This document shows positions 27,401 to 36,400 of a stretch of 64,000 nt of DNA, in pieces. Source of the DNA: Vibrio ostreae (GTDB lineage Bacteria; Pseudomonadota; Gammaproteobacteria; Enterobacterales; Vibrionaceae). Under the pieces are notes generated by a model. It saw nothing but the letters and a program-made list of their open reading frames with translations, was not told the DNA's origin and did no database searches. The translations under genes were made by a program, and so were the position numbers. Location: contig NZ_CP076642.1 in NCBI RefSeq assembly GCF_019226825.1, positions 1,302,001 through 1,366,000 on the forward strand, given 5' to 3'. Position 1 is the first letter of the stretch; each line of letters starts with the position of its first letter.

Positions 27401-30400
27401 ATGAAATTTAGTCACTTTTTTATACAGCGGCCGATTTTTGCGGCCATGCTGTCCCTGCTGATCCTGGTAGGCGGTGCGATATCACTGTTTAACCTGCCAA
27501 TCAGTGAATACCCGGAGGTGGTTCCGCCGACTGTAGTGGTGACCGCCAGTTATCCGGGCGCTAACCCTAAGGTGATCGGTGAAACGGTATCCGGGCCGCT
27601 AGAAGATGAAATGAACGGTCTGGAAAACATGTTGTACATGTCATCCCAGGCAACTTCTGACGGCACCATGACGCTGACCATTACGTTTTCTCTCGGCACT
27701 GATCTGGATAAAGCGCAGGTTGCGGTACAAAACCGGGTCAGTAGTGCTCTGCCTCGTCTGCCGCAAGAAGTGCAGCGACTGGGTGTCATTGCTGAGAAAT
27801 CGTCACCAAACCTGGTGATGGTGGTTCACCTTATCTCAGAAGACGGCTCGCGTCCGGCCAATTATCTGTCGAACTATGCCAGCCTGAACGTACAGGATAA
27901 CCTGCTGCGTCTGCCAGGTGTCGGACAGGTGCAAATGTTTGGCGCCGGCGAATACTCAATGCGTCTGTGGCTTAACCCGGATCAGCTCGCTTCGCGTCAG
28001 ATGACAGCAATGGATGTGGTGCATGCTGTGCAGCAGCAAAACCGTCAAGTGGCAGCCGGTACACTGGGCGCGCAACCTGTGCCGCTGGATAATCAGTTCC
28101 AGTATCTGCTCAATGTCAAAGGTCGTCTGCAGTCACCGGAAGAGTTTGAAAACATTGTGGTGCGTGTCGATGACAGTGGGGCGATTACTCGTCTGAAAGA
28201 TGTGGCCCGGGTTGAACTGGGTGAAGACAGCTATGCGCTGCGCGCGATGCTGAACGGTAAATCAGCGGTCGGTCTGGGTATTTTTCAGCGTCCCGGCTCG
28301 AACGCGATTGAGCTGTCTAATCAGGTTCGTGCGACCATGGATGAGATGGAAAAATCGTTTCCGAGCGGTGTCCAGTACCGTATCGCTTATGATCCGACCG
28401 TTTTTGTACGTGGTTCGATTGAAGGGGTAGTGCATACACTGGTGGAAGCGATTGTGCTGGTGGTGCTGGTGGTGATCCTGTTCCTGCAAACCTGGCGTGC
28501 GTCTATTATTCCTCTGATCGCGGTGCCGGTTTCTCTGATTGGTACTTTTGCAGTGATGAACTGGCTCGGGGTTTCGATTAACACTCTGTCGCTGTTTGGT
28601 CTGGTACTGGCTATCGGTATCGTGGTCGATGACGCCATCGTGGTGGTAGAAAACGTTGAGCGTAATATCGGGCTTGGCCTGAATCCGCTTGAAGCGACCA
28701 AAAAAGCGATGGAGGAGGTAACCGGCCCCATTATTGCGATTGCGCTGGTGCTGTGTGCGGTATTTATTCCGACCGCATTTATTCAGGGCCTGAGTGGACA
28801 GTTCTATAAGCAGTTCGCGCTGACGATTACCGTTTCAACTGTGATCTCGGCTTTCAACTCACTGACTCTTTCTCCGGCGCTGTCAGCCCTGTTGCTGAAA
28901 GGTCATCACGATAAGCCGGATCTTCTGACGCGCGGTATGGATCGTCTGTTTGGCCGCTGGTTGTTCAAGCCGTTTAACCGCTTGTTTGACGCGGGTGCCA
29001 ATAAATACGAACAAGGCGTAAAACGTATTATCCGTTTGGGTGCGGTGATCGGGATTATCTACCTAGGACTGCTTTTGACTACAGCGAAACTGTTTGATTC
29101 TGTTCCGGGCGGCTTTATCCCGATGCAGGATAAGCAGTACCTGGTTGCGGTGGCTCAATTGCCGGATGCATCCAGTCTGGATCGTTCACAGGCCGTGGTT
29201 GCCCGTATGGAGCAGATGGCGCTGAAGACGCCGGGAGTTGCCGATACGTTATCGTTCCCTGGTCTGTCTGTGAATGGTTTCACCAACAGTACCAACAGCG
29301 GTATTGTGTTTGTGATGCTGGACGATTTTGACCGGCGAGAAAGTGCAGATAAGTCCGCCAATGCGATCGTCGCATCTCTCAACCAGCAATATTCAGCAAT
29401 TGATGAAGCTTTTGTGGCCGTATTCCCGCCACCGCCGATTCTTGGTCTGGGCAGTACCGGTGGCTTCAAACTGCAAATTGAAGACCGCGGCAACCTGGGT
29501 TTTGAGGCACTGTTTGATAACCTGCAACGTGTGATTACTAAAGCGCAGCAACAGCCTGAACTGGTTGGTCTGTTCTCCAGTTTCCGTATTCAGGTGCCAC
29601 AGATGGATATCGATGTCGACCGTGAACAGGCACTGATTCAAGGCATCCCGCTGGACGAAGTGTTTGATACGCTGCAGGTTTACCTGGGCTCTATGTATGT
29701 GAATGACTTCAACATGCTGGGTAAAACTTATCAGGTGAATGCACAAGCGGACGCGCGCTATCGTGTCGATCCACAACAGATTCTGCGCCTGAAAGTGCGT
29801 AACGCTAACGGTGATATGGTGCCACTGGGCTCTGTTCTGCGCGTGACAGCAACGACGGGCCCGGATCGTGTCATGCACTACAACGGCTTTCCGAGCGCTG
29901 AGCTGAACGGTAGTCCGGCACCGGGTTACAGTTCGGATCAGGCTCAGGCGGCGATTGAACGTGTGCTCAACAGTGAGCTGGAAGATGGCATGACATTCGA
30001 GTGGACGGAAGTGACGTATCAGCAAATCCTGGCTGGTAACACCATGGTGTATGTTTTCCCGCTGGTGGTACTGCTGGTGTACATGATTCTGGCTGCTCAG
30101 TACGAGAGCCTGCGTCTGCCGTTGTCAATTATTCTGATTGTGCCGATGACGATTTTGTCGGCCCTGACCGGTGTGTGGCTGACTGGCGGTGATAACAACA
30201 TCTTCACCGGTATTGCCCTGATTGTATTGGTGGCACTGGCGTGTAAGAACTCCATCCTGATGGTAGAGTTTGCCCGGGATACGCAAATGAGTGGCAGCTC
30301 CCGTCTGGACGCGATTCTGGCAGCATGTCGTCTGCGTCTGCGTCCAATCCTGATGACGTCGATTGCCTTTACCGCGGGTGTTGTGCCGTTGATTACCGCA

Positions 30401-30553
30401 ACAGGCGCCGGCGCTGAGATGCGCCACGTGATGGGCATTGCCGTGTTCTCTGGTATGATTGGTGTAACCTTGTTTGGCCTGCTGTTTACTCCGCTGTTCT
30501 ACATGATGATGACGGCCAAGCGTCAACGAAAGCCGAGTCTTAAACCAAATTAA
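27401..30553 (+). CDS. RND multidrug efflux permease (MexF-like)
   Basis: A 1050-residue HAE1-family inner-membrane pump of the hydrophobe/amphiphile class that uses proton antiport. It begins MKFSHFFIQRPIFAAMLSLL; ATG 27401 replaces the upstream TTG. Transmembrane helix 4 carries the proton-relay pair in IGIVVDDAIVVVENVERN (two adjacent Asp). The periplasmic porter domain and C-terminal helix 10 (LACKNSILMVEFARD, the relay Lys) are intact. Length and motifs fit MexF/AcrB-like exporters. It is in an operon with the adaptor; no outer-membrane channel gene is adjacent. A bidirectional terminator ends the operon. Confidence 0.95.
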   Translation: MKFSHFFIQRPIFAAMLSLLILVGGAISLFNLPISEYPEVVPPTVVVTASYPGANPKVIGETVSGPLEDEMNGLENMLYMSSQATSDGTMTLTITFSLGTDLDKAQVAVQNRVSSALPRLPQEVQRLGVIAEKSSPNLVMVVHLISEDGSRPANYLSNYASLNVQDNLLRLPGVGQVQMFGAGEYSMRLWLNPDQLASRQMTAMDVVHAVQQQNRQVAAGTLGAQPVPLDNQFQYLLNVKGRLQSPEEFENIVVRVDDSGAITRLKDVARVELGEDSYALRAMLNGKSAVGLGIFQRPGSNAIELSNQVRATMDEMEKSFPSGVQYRIAYDPTVFVRGSIEGVVHTLVEAIVLVVLVVILFLQTWRASIIPLIAVPVSLIGTFAVMNWLGVSINTLSLFGLVLAIGIVVDDAIVVVENVERNIGLGLNPLEATKKAMEEVTGPIIAIALVLCAVFIPTAFIQGLSGQFYKQFALTITVSTVISAFNSLTLSPALSALLLKGHHDKPDLLTRGMDRLFGRWLFKPFNRLFDAGANKYEQGVKRIIRLGAVIGIIYLGLLLTTAKLFDSVPGGFIPMQDKQYLVAVAQLPDASSLDRSQAVVARMEQMALKTPGVADTLSFPGLSVNGFTNSTNSGIVFVMLDDFDRRESADKSANAIVASLNQQYSAIDEAFVAVFPPPPILGLGSTGGFKLQIEDRGNLGFEALFDNLQRVITKAQQQPELVGLFSSFRIQVPQMDIDVDREQALIQGIPLDEVFDTLQVYLGSMYVNDFNMLGKTYQVNAQADARYRVDPQQILRLKVRNANGDMVPLGSVLRVTATTGPDRVMHYNGFPSAELNGSPAPGYSSDQAQAAIERVLNSELEDGMTFEWTEVTYQQILAGNTMVYVFPLVVLLVYMILAAQYESLRLPLSIILIVPMTILSALTGVWLTGGDNNIFTGIALIVLVALACKNSILMVEFARDTQMSGSSRLDAILAACRLRLRPILMTSIAFTAGVVPLITATGAGAEMRHVMGIAVFSGMIGVTLFGLLFTPLFYMMMTAKRQRKPSLKPN

Positions 30554-30569
30554 AATTGTTTGAGCGAAT

Positions 30570-30608
30570 AAAAAGGCCCTTAATTCACAGCGAATTAAGG
30601 GCCTTTTT
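30570..30608. terminator. Bidirectional terminator between the RND pump and a LysR gene
   Basis: AAAAAGGCCCTTAATTC / GAATTAAGGGCCTTTTTT pair around ACAGC with A and T runs at both ends, serving both convergent genes. Confidence 0.93.
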
Positions 30609-30627
30609 TCATTGTTTCGAGCACTGT

Positions 30628-31518
30628 TTAGTCGTGGCGCAATGCCTCAATCAACAGCTTGAAGGCATGCAACGGTTGTTTACGGCTCGGGTAATAGAGG
30701 TAGTAGCCGGGAAACGGATCGCACCACTCTTGCAGCACTTTGACCAGTTCACCGCGTTCGACGTATTCATCGACGATGTCTTCGGTTAAGTATGCCAGGC
30801 CAAGTCCGGATAGGGCTGAGCGGACAATTGGCATATAAGTATTGAACGTCAGCTGACCTTTGGGACGGATGTTGATCGTTTGTCCGTTATGGTCAAATTC
30901 CCAGATCAGATTACCGCCGGATGTCGGCAGGCGCAGATTGAGGCAGGAATGTTCGAGCAGATCTTTCGGCTGTGTCGGTTTATCAAAACGGGTGAAGTAA
31001 TCGGGCGAGCCGACCACGGCCACACGCATCGGCGGGCCGACTGGTATTGCGATCATATCTTTTTCAACCATGTCACCCAATCGGACACCGGCATCAAAAC
31101 GTTGATCGACGATATTAGTCAAGGTGTTGTCCATGTGTACTTCGACATGAATGTCTGGGTACTGGGCAATAAATTTAGCCAGTTTAGCGTAAATTACGCT
31201 GTCGAATGCGTGTTCGCCACAGGTGAGGCGAATGTTACCGACCGGCGTATCTTTGAAAATAGATAACTCAGACACATGAGAAGAAATGTCGCTGAAATGC
31301 TGCTCTAAGGAGCCCATCAGTTTTTCACCCGCTGCGGTCGGCGATACGCTGCGCGTGGTGCGGGCCAGTAAACGAAGATTGAGGCGTTCTTCCAGTGAAC
31401 GAATGGTCTGGCTTAAGGCTGACTGAGTCACACCGAGCTTAGCTGCCGCCTTGGTAAAGCTTCTTTCCTGCGCCACAATGACAAAGGCGTAGAGATCATT
31501 AAAGTTTTCGCGAATCAT
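30628..31518 (-). CDS. LysR-family transcriptional regulator
   Basis: A 296-residue protein with an N-terminal HTH (about 1-60; DLYAFVIVAQERSFTKAAAK, then LGVTQSALSQTIRSLEERL) and a C-terminal effector-binding domain of the type II periplasmic-binding fold (about 90-290). The SALSQTIRSLE recognition helix is typical. It resembles the CrgA/DsdC-like and YhjC-like subgroup. It is convergent with the RND pump, so control of that pump is not implied by position. The target and inducer are unknown. Confidence 0.9.
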   Translation of the reverse strand: MIRENFNDLYAFVIVAQERSFTKAAAKLGVTQSALSQTIRSLEERLNLRLLARTTRSVSPTAAGEKLMGSLEQHFSDISSHVSELSIFKDTPVGNIRLTCGEHAFDSVIYAKLAKFIAQYPDIHVEVHMDNTLTNIVDQRFDAGVRLGDMVEKDMIAIPVGPPMRVAVVGSPDYFTRFDKPTQPKDLLEHSCLNLRLPTSGGNLIWEFDHNGQTINIRPKGQLTFNTYMPIVRSALSGLGLAYLTEDIVDEYVERGELVKVLQEWCDPFPGYYLYYPSRKQPLHAFKLLIEALRHD

Positions 31519-31705
31519 TTATTAGTATTTCTTATTAACTCATGATGATTATCCTATCTAATCAAGGCAGCGAAGACCATTTAAAATTGCGTTATTCTGA
31601 TTAAGTTGATGCTCAGGGCAGCTGCTGATTTGGCTCGTCTTGAAGCGGTAATGGCTAAGATTGAAGTTGCCAGTTCTCGTTGCTGAGTCTGCTTGTGCTT
31701 ACCAG

Positions 31706-32374
31706 TTATTGCAGCAGATCGAGCAGGTAAAACAGCACATAGCGCGAGTTATTGACGTTCATCGAAATCAGCGTCGAGATCAGCAACAGCAAGGTAATCA
31801 GTGACAGAAAAAACAGACGGGTAACTTTGTTATTAGCGGCGATTGTGGCCGCCTCTGCTGTGCCCGGCGTTATCTGGCATTCGGGTGCAGGCGGAGTGGC
31901 GCCGCTGTTATTTTGTAGCGCAGGTTTTGTGACCCGTGGCTGAGCGCTCATCTGCGGCGCAACGACCTCTGACAACGGCTGACCGGCGTCATCCTCTGCC
32001 AGTGAACGTACATCAGGTTCGACAATAGTTACGTCCGCGATAAATCGATAACCTATTTTAGGTTCGGTGCGGATACATTTCGGACTTCTGGCGGAATCAC
32101 GCAGGTTCTTACGCAGCGTCGATACCGCCTGGGTCAGGCTGGAATCATCGACCTCAAAGCCTCTTGCTTTCCAGACGTAATCATACAGCTCATCGCGACT
32201 GATACTGCGATGTGGATTAAGGATAAAAAAGTGTAGTAACCGGCTTTCATTTTCACCCAGGATATAATCTTGTCCGGCAATCGTTAACGTATTGATTTCT
32301 GATTTAAAAACCAGCTGACCATTAATGATAGCCTTTACCTGACTGACTTTGGTTTGAAACGTGCCCAACATCAT
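31706..32374 (-). CDS. ToxR/CadC-type membrane-anchored transcriptional regulator
   Basis: A 222-residue protein with an OmpR-type winged helix at about 35-115 (RSISRDELYDYVWKARGFEV, then SLTQAVSTLRKNLRD, and RTEPKIGYRFIA). A Pro/Ala-rich linker of about 60 residues and a single transmembrane helix follow near residues 187-207 (FFLSLITLLLLISTLISMNV). Only about 15 residues remain outside. This is the ToxR/TcpP/CadC layout, in which a membrane-bound regulator reads envelope signals and binds DNA directly. The periplasmic part is very short, so no sensory domain is evident; a partner such as ToxS is not adjacent. Confidence 0.85.
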   Translation of the reverse strand: MMLGTFQTKVSQVKAIINGQLVFKSEINTLTIAGQDYILGENESRLLHFFILNPHRSISRDELYDYVWKARGFEVDDSSLTQAVSTLRKNLRDSARSPKCIRTEPKIGYRFIADVTIVEPDVRSLAEDDAGQPLSEVVAPQMSAQPRVTKPALQNNSGATPPAPECQITPGTAEAATIAANNKVTRLFFLSLITLLLLISTLISMNVNNSRYVLFYLLDLLQ

Positions 32375-32564
32375 TGCAATAAATAATTATGATAGTTATT
32401 GAATTTACTGGGATTATAAACGAATGGACAATGATAATTAGTGGTTTTATCTGAATGGTATTATTAGGTCAGCTAATTAATAAAAAACTTTAACCTCTTA
32501 ATAGTTATTGATATTAGTTGGGCGACCACGCCTCGGCTGGGATGTGGTCGCCAAAACAGAACTT

Positions 32565-32604
32565 AGAACAGGGGCAGCATGACATAACATCCTGCCCCTG
32601 TTCT
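32565..32604 (-). terminator. Terminator after the CobN-ExbB-DUF2149 operon
   Basis: A perfect 13-bp stem AGAACAGGGGCAG / CTGCCCCTGTTCT with a 14-base loop lies 40 bases beyond the last gene. A second stem-loop (GGCGACCAC / GTGGTCGCC, about 32521-32552) follows. The U tract is modest. Confidence 0.6.
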
Positions 32605-32643
32605 TGATGTCTTCCTAAGGCTGATGCCGATTGATCGTCGCCG

Positions 32644-32964
32644 TTAATTGCCGATTAAGATCAGCTTACCGGTGCGGGCGTCGCGGTAGACTTTGCCGAC
32701 CGATTCCATCCCGTCTTGATCCGTGCCGCTACCCTGCATACTTTCCGGCATGTCAATCAGTTCTTCGCTGGTGGTTACCGATACGGTTTCCAGACCAAAA
32801 TGCTGCTGCAGCGACTGGCTCTGGCTGATAAGTGCGACCATCAGTCCGAGGGCAAATACCAGCATCACATCCATCAGGTTGGCAAAGCCGGATAACGGGT
32901 CGACATCCTGTTCGGCAAAACGCCTGCGCTCCCACGGACGCGGATGATGCTTAGGCTGGTTCAT
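32644..32964 (-). CDS. DUF2149 protein, ExbD/TolR-like motor subunit
   Basis: A 106-residue protein; the longer frame from 33090 would run far into the ExbB-like gene, so the ATG at 32964 is chosen. It has one membrane helix at about 28-48 with an internal Asp in the context NLMDVMLVFALGLMVAL. This resembles the LDVLLVLL-type helix of ExbD/TolR/MotB subunits, in which the Asp carries protons. A C-terminal 55-residue periplasmic tail follows. It overlaps the ExbB-like gene by 14 bases and follows the exported CobN-like gene, matching the CobN/ExbB/DUF2149 set of the hmu loci of Bacteroidota. The role here is inferred. Confidence 0.78.
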   Translation of the reverse strand: MNQPKHHPRPWERRRFAEQDVDPLSGFANLMDVMLVFALGLMVALISQSQSLQQHFGLETVSVTTSEELIDMPESMQGSGTDQDGMESVGKVYRDARTGKLILIGN

Positions 32965-33421
32965 GGAGCGCCTCCGCGTTTGCCTGCCCCGATTCCAGTT
33001 GCTGGAAGATTTGCTCATACCAGCGGCGTCTGACCCGACCGAGCGTGTAGCCGACCAGGCCGATGCCGAGGCCAAGTACTGTGGTATCAAACGCCACCAT
33101 CATCGCGGTGGCGAGTTGAGAAAGGTCCCCGTTTGACAGCGCCGCCAGTCCTGGCCCCAGTGGGATCAGGGTGCCCATCAGGCCAAGAATCGGGCCGGTA
33201 CGCGACAGCAGATCCACCCGCTCGAGGCGTTTTTCCGCGTAGTCAGCAAACAGTCCGATATTGGTCGGGGAGAGATGACGCAGGCTGCCTAACCCCTCAC
33301 TGATGAAGGTGCCAGCCTCCCAGATCACCGCCAGTAAAGCGATGCCAAGCGCGAGCAACACCGGGTACAGTAACCATTCGACAACATGATGAAGTATGCC
33401 GATTGTCAGACCATGAATCAT
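32951..33421 (-). CDS. MotA/TolQ/ExbB-type proton channel protein
   Basis: A 156-residue protein with three predicted membrane helices (about 12-32, 82-107 and 112-132). The segment GPILGLMGTLIPLGPGLAAL, then AMMVAFDTTVLGLGIGLVGYTL, is the ExbB/TolQ core. Such proteins form a proton-conducting pentamer around the ExbD-like helix. The gene shares a four-base ATGA overlap with the CobN-like gene and overlaps the DUF2149 gene, so the three are made together. I infer that a PMF-driven motor powers the CobN-like protein in the periplasm. Confidence 0.85.
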   Translation of the reverse strand: MIHGLTIGILHHVVEWLLYPVLLALGIALLAVIWEAGTFISEGLGSLRHLSPTNIGLFADYAEKRLERVDLLSRTGPILGLMGTLIPLGPGLAALSNGDLSQLATAMMVAFDTTVLGLGIGLVGYTLGRVRRRWYEQIFQQLESGQANAEALHEPA

Positions 33422-36400
33422 GACATTTTTCCTTTCATTTTCAGTGTAATGTGACGGTTGCGTCTCCAGGCAACCACCAGAGTCAGTACGGCCAGTAGCC
33501 CAATCAGCCAGTACCAGTCCGGAATCTCGGTTTCGCCCTGGCTTTCTTGCTGCTCGGCGTCGCCGGATTGCTGAGGAGCGGTTGGCGCCTCATTGGGCTG
33601 ATTGTCCTGACTGATGGTCAGCTCTTTAATTGAGTGTTGTTCCTGCTGTTTCTGTTCAGGTTGTAATGCCTGGTCGAGGACAGATTTAAGTGCCTGCCAG
33701 TCTTTGGGCTGCAGGTATTGTTCCAGCCACGGCATCATCGGATGATCGGGCTTGGTATGTCCGCTGCCCGGTAAACCGTGCTCAGCGACTGACTGGGCAA
33801 AGTCGGTCGCGATGTCACGAATGGTTTGCGGCGATGCATCCCAGAAGCCTTTGTTAATCGCGACCAGCATAATTGCCAGCATGTTGGTACGTACCTGGAC
33901 GTTGTGACCTTGCTTGAGAAACTCATCGATGCCGATGTCATAGCGGTCATCGAGATAGACATCTTTCACTTCTTCCCAGGCCCAATTTCCGACCAGAGAC
34001 GGGTTGGTCACCTGCCAGCCCCACAGGTATTCAAGAAACTCAGAACCCATGGTTCGTGCGCCCGCGTAGCCATGTTTCATCAGTCCTTGCAGCCACTCCG
34101 GATTAAGGAATCGGCCACGTAACTCCTGGCGTAATGCCAGACTAAGCGGTTGAGTGATGATATTTTCAGGGTCGGCGTGGTTGAGTACAAAGTTATTCGG
34201 TGCCTGCCCGGACAGGCTTTCGACCGCCAGGCTCAGACCACCGAGGTAGTCAAACGCATCGTTGTTATCAATCAAACCGTAGAGGTTACTGGAGCGGCCA
34301 AAATAGGTATTTTGCACATTGGACAGCACGTGCTTAAACGTCTCTTGTGCCGGCAGACCGTATGAATCAGAGGTGTAGGCGTGGCCGAGACGGCGCAGGT
34401 AGACATCCGCCAGTTCTTCACGTTGCTGCCAGGCTCCGGAACGTTCGACCAGACGGTTGACTCCGGCACCATAACTGCCCGGCGCATCGCCAAAAATACG
34501 CAGCGTGCTGAGTTTGGCCGCTTGTTTGGCCGTAATCCCCTGGCTGATTTGCGCGCGGGTATCTTCCACCCAATGAGCGGCAACCTGGTTGACTTGCAGT
34601 GATTCGCTGCCGCCGCGTTGCAGCTTACCAAGCGGTGATAAAGCGCTGTTGAGTGCTTCCGTCAGTGCCGGGTACTTGGCAATGATCTCATCGGCCGAGG
34701 CATCCAGTGCCAAAAGCACGGCCTGATCTAACAGGTGCAGCTGTTTGGCATACAGATCGCGGAACAGACCAGAGGTGGTAAACACCATGTCACGGCGGTG
34801 TCGTCCTGGCTGCAGCGCTTGTGAGCGCAGACCGGTGACAAGGCCACGGCTGTTCCATACCGGTTCAAATCCCAGCATATCGAGCGCAAAGGCAACCATT
34901 ACCCCTTCGTCGCGCACTACGTCTGATGCCCACAACACCTGAGCTTCACGTTTGTCAGCCTGAAACGGGTTTGACCGGCGTGCATCCTGCGCCATGCTCT
35001 GGCCAATCTGCCAGGCGACTTTACTTGGGATCAGGCTGTTATCCAGGGCGTAGAAGTTACGCCCGGTCGGCAGACTTTCCGGACTGCGGATAGGGTCGTT
35101 ACCTTTACCTGGTTTAATGAACTGGCCATTGAGACCGGCCAGCAGGCTGATCATCTCCTGTTTTGGCGAGTCGGTCAGGTTATCACGCCATTCCTGATGC
35201 GGCTGACCATCTTTGGCCGACATTGAGGCCAGCATCATTTCAATTGCGTTATCCTGCCACGGTTTACCAAAGATATGTAAACCGTAAGGCATGAATTTTT
35301 CCTGCAGGCTGGTGAGGTAGTGGCCGATCTCATGTACCAGCATCGCATCGTCTACTTCCTCAAAACTGATGCCCATCACTGCCAGTTCGGCTGACATCGA
35401 CTGCGCCAGTTCATCGCGCAGATCCAGTGTGTCGACTTTATCGCGAATGCGTTTGATCAGGGTTTTCGGCAGTGATTGGTTCTGGTTATCGCGGTTGGCC
35501 TCGTAGCTTTCGATCAGCTGACGCAGCTGCAGCAGTTCATCATATAATGGCGTACTTTCCAGTGGCGGCGTCAGATGATCGACCATCACAGCCAGGCCGC
35601 GGCGTTTGGCCTGGATGCCTTCACCCACTCCATCCACGATATACGGGTAGACGCCGGGAATATCGGCCGCGATAAGGCGCGAGTAGTCGTCTCCGGCCAG
35701 ACCGACTGAGCGATGCGGCAGAAATTCATAGGTCGAGTGGCGACCAAGATGCACCATGGCATCGGCTTGAAAAATATCGCGCAGGTAGTGGTAAAAGGCC
35801 AGATACTGGTGCGGCGGCGGGAAAGCCAGGTTGGCATGCAGCAGCTCTTCGTTCACTTCCCAGCCACGCGGCGGCTGCGGTCCGATAAAGATGTTGCCAA
35901 ATTGCAGGCCCGGCAGCAGCATTTTGCCGTCATGCACCATCACGTTGCCCGGTGCTTGGCCCCAGCCACCTAACGCTTCGATGCCGATTTTACCTAACGC
36001 ATTAATAATAGTTTGTGCCTGTTGCCAGCCTTGTTCTGAGTAAGACTCCAACTCCTGCTGATAGGTATCCCGCAGTTGATTGAGCAGCGCCAGAGCGCGG
36101 GCGCGGCCCGGATGATCCACCCCTTCAATCAGATGGAACATCTCTTCAATCGTTGAGTTAAGTAGCTGACGCGCAAAGTCGGTCTGTTTGTGCTCAAGGT
36201 TAAATTTGAGCTGGGCATGCAGGCGTCCCATCGGACCGTAGATGATCTCTTGCTGAACCTCACCCGGCAGAGAAGCAAAGTAAGGCTGATACTGCTCAGC
36301 GGTCATGGATAAAATATTGCTGCTCATCGCATCCAGTGCCGCTCGGTCATTGGGTAAATTGACCCCGCGTTGCTGAATCTGGTCCAGCAGTGCTTCCTGG

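Noticed and set aside
27550..30526. Several long antisense frames over the RND permease (up to 210 codons)
   Set aside because: They are shadows of a fully conserved permease frame and have no initiation signals.
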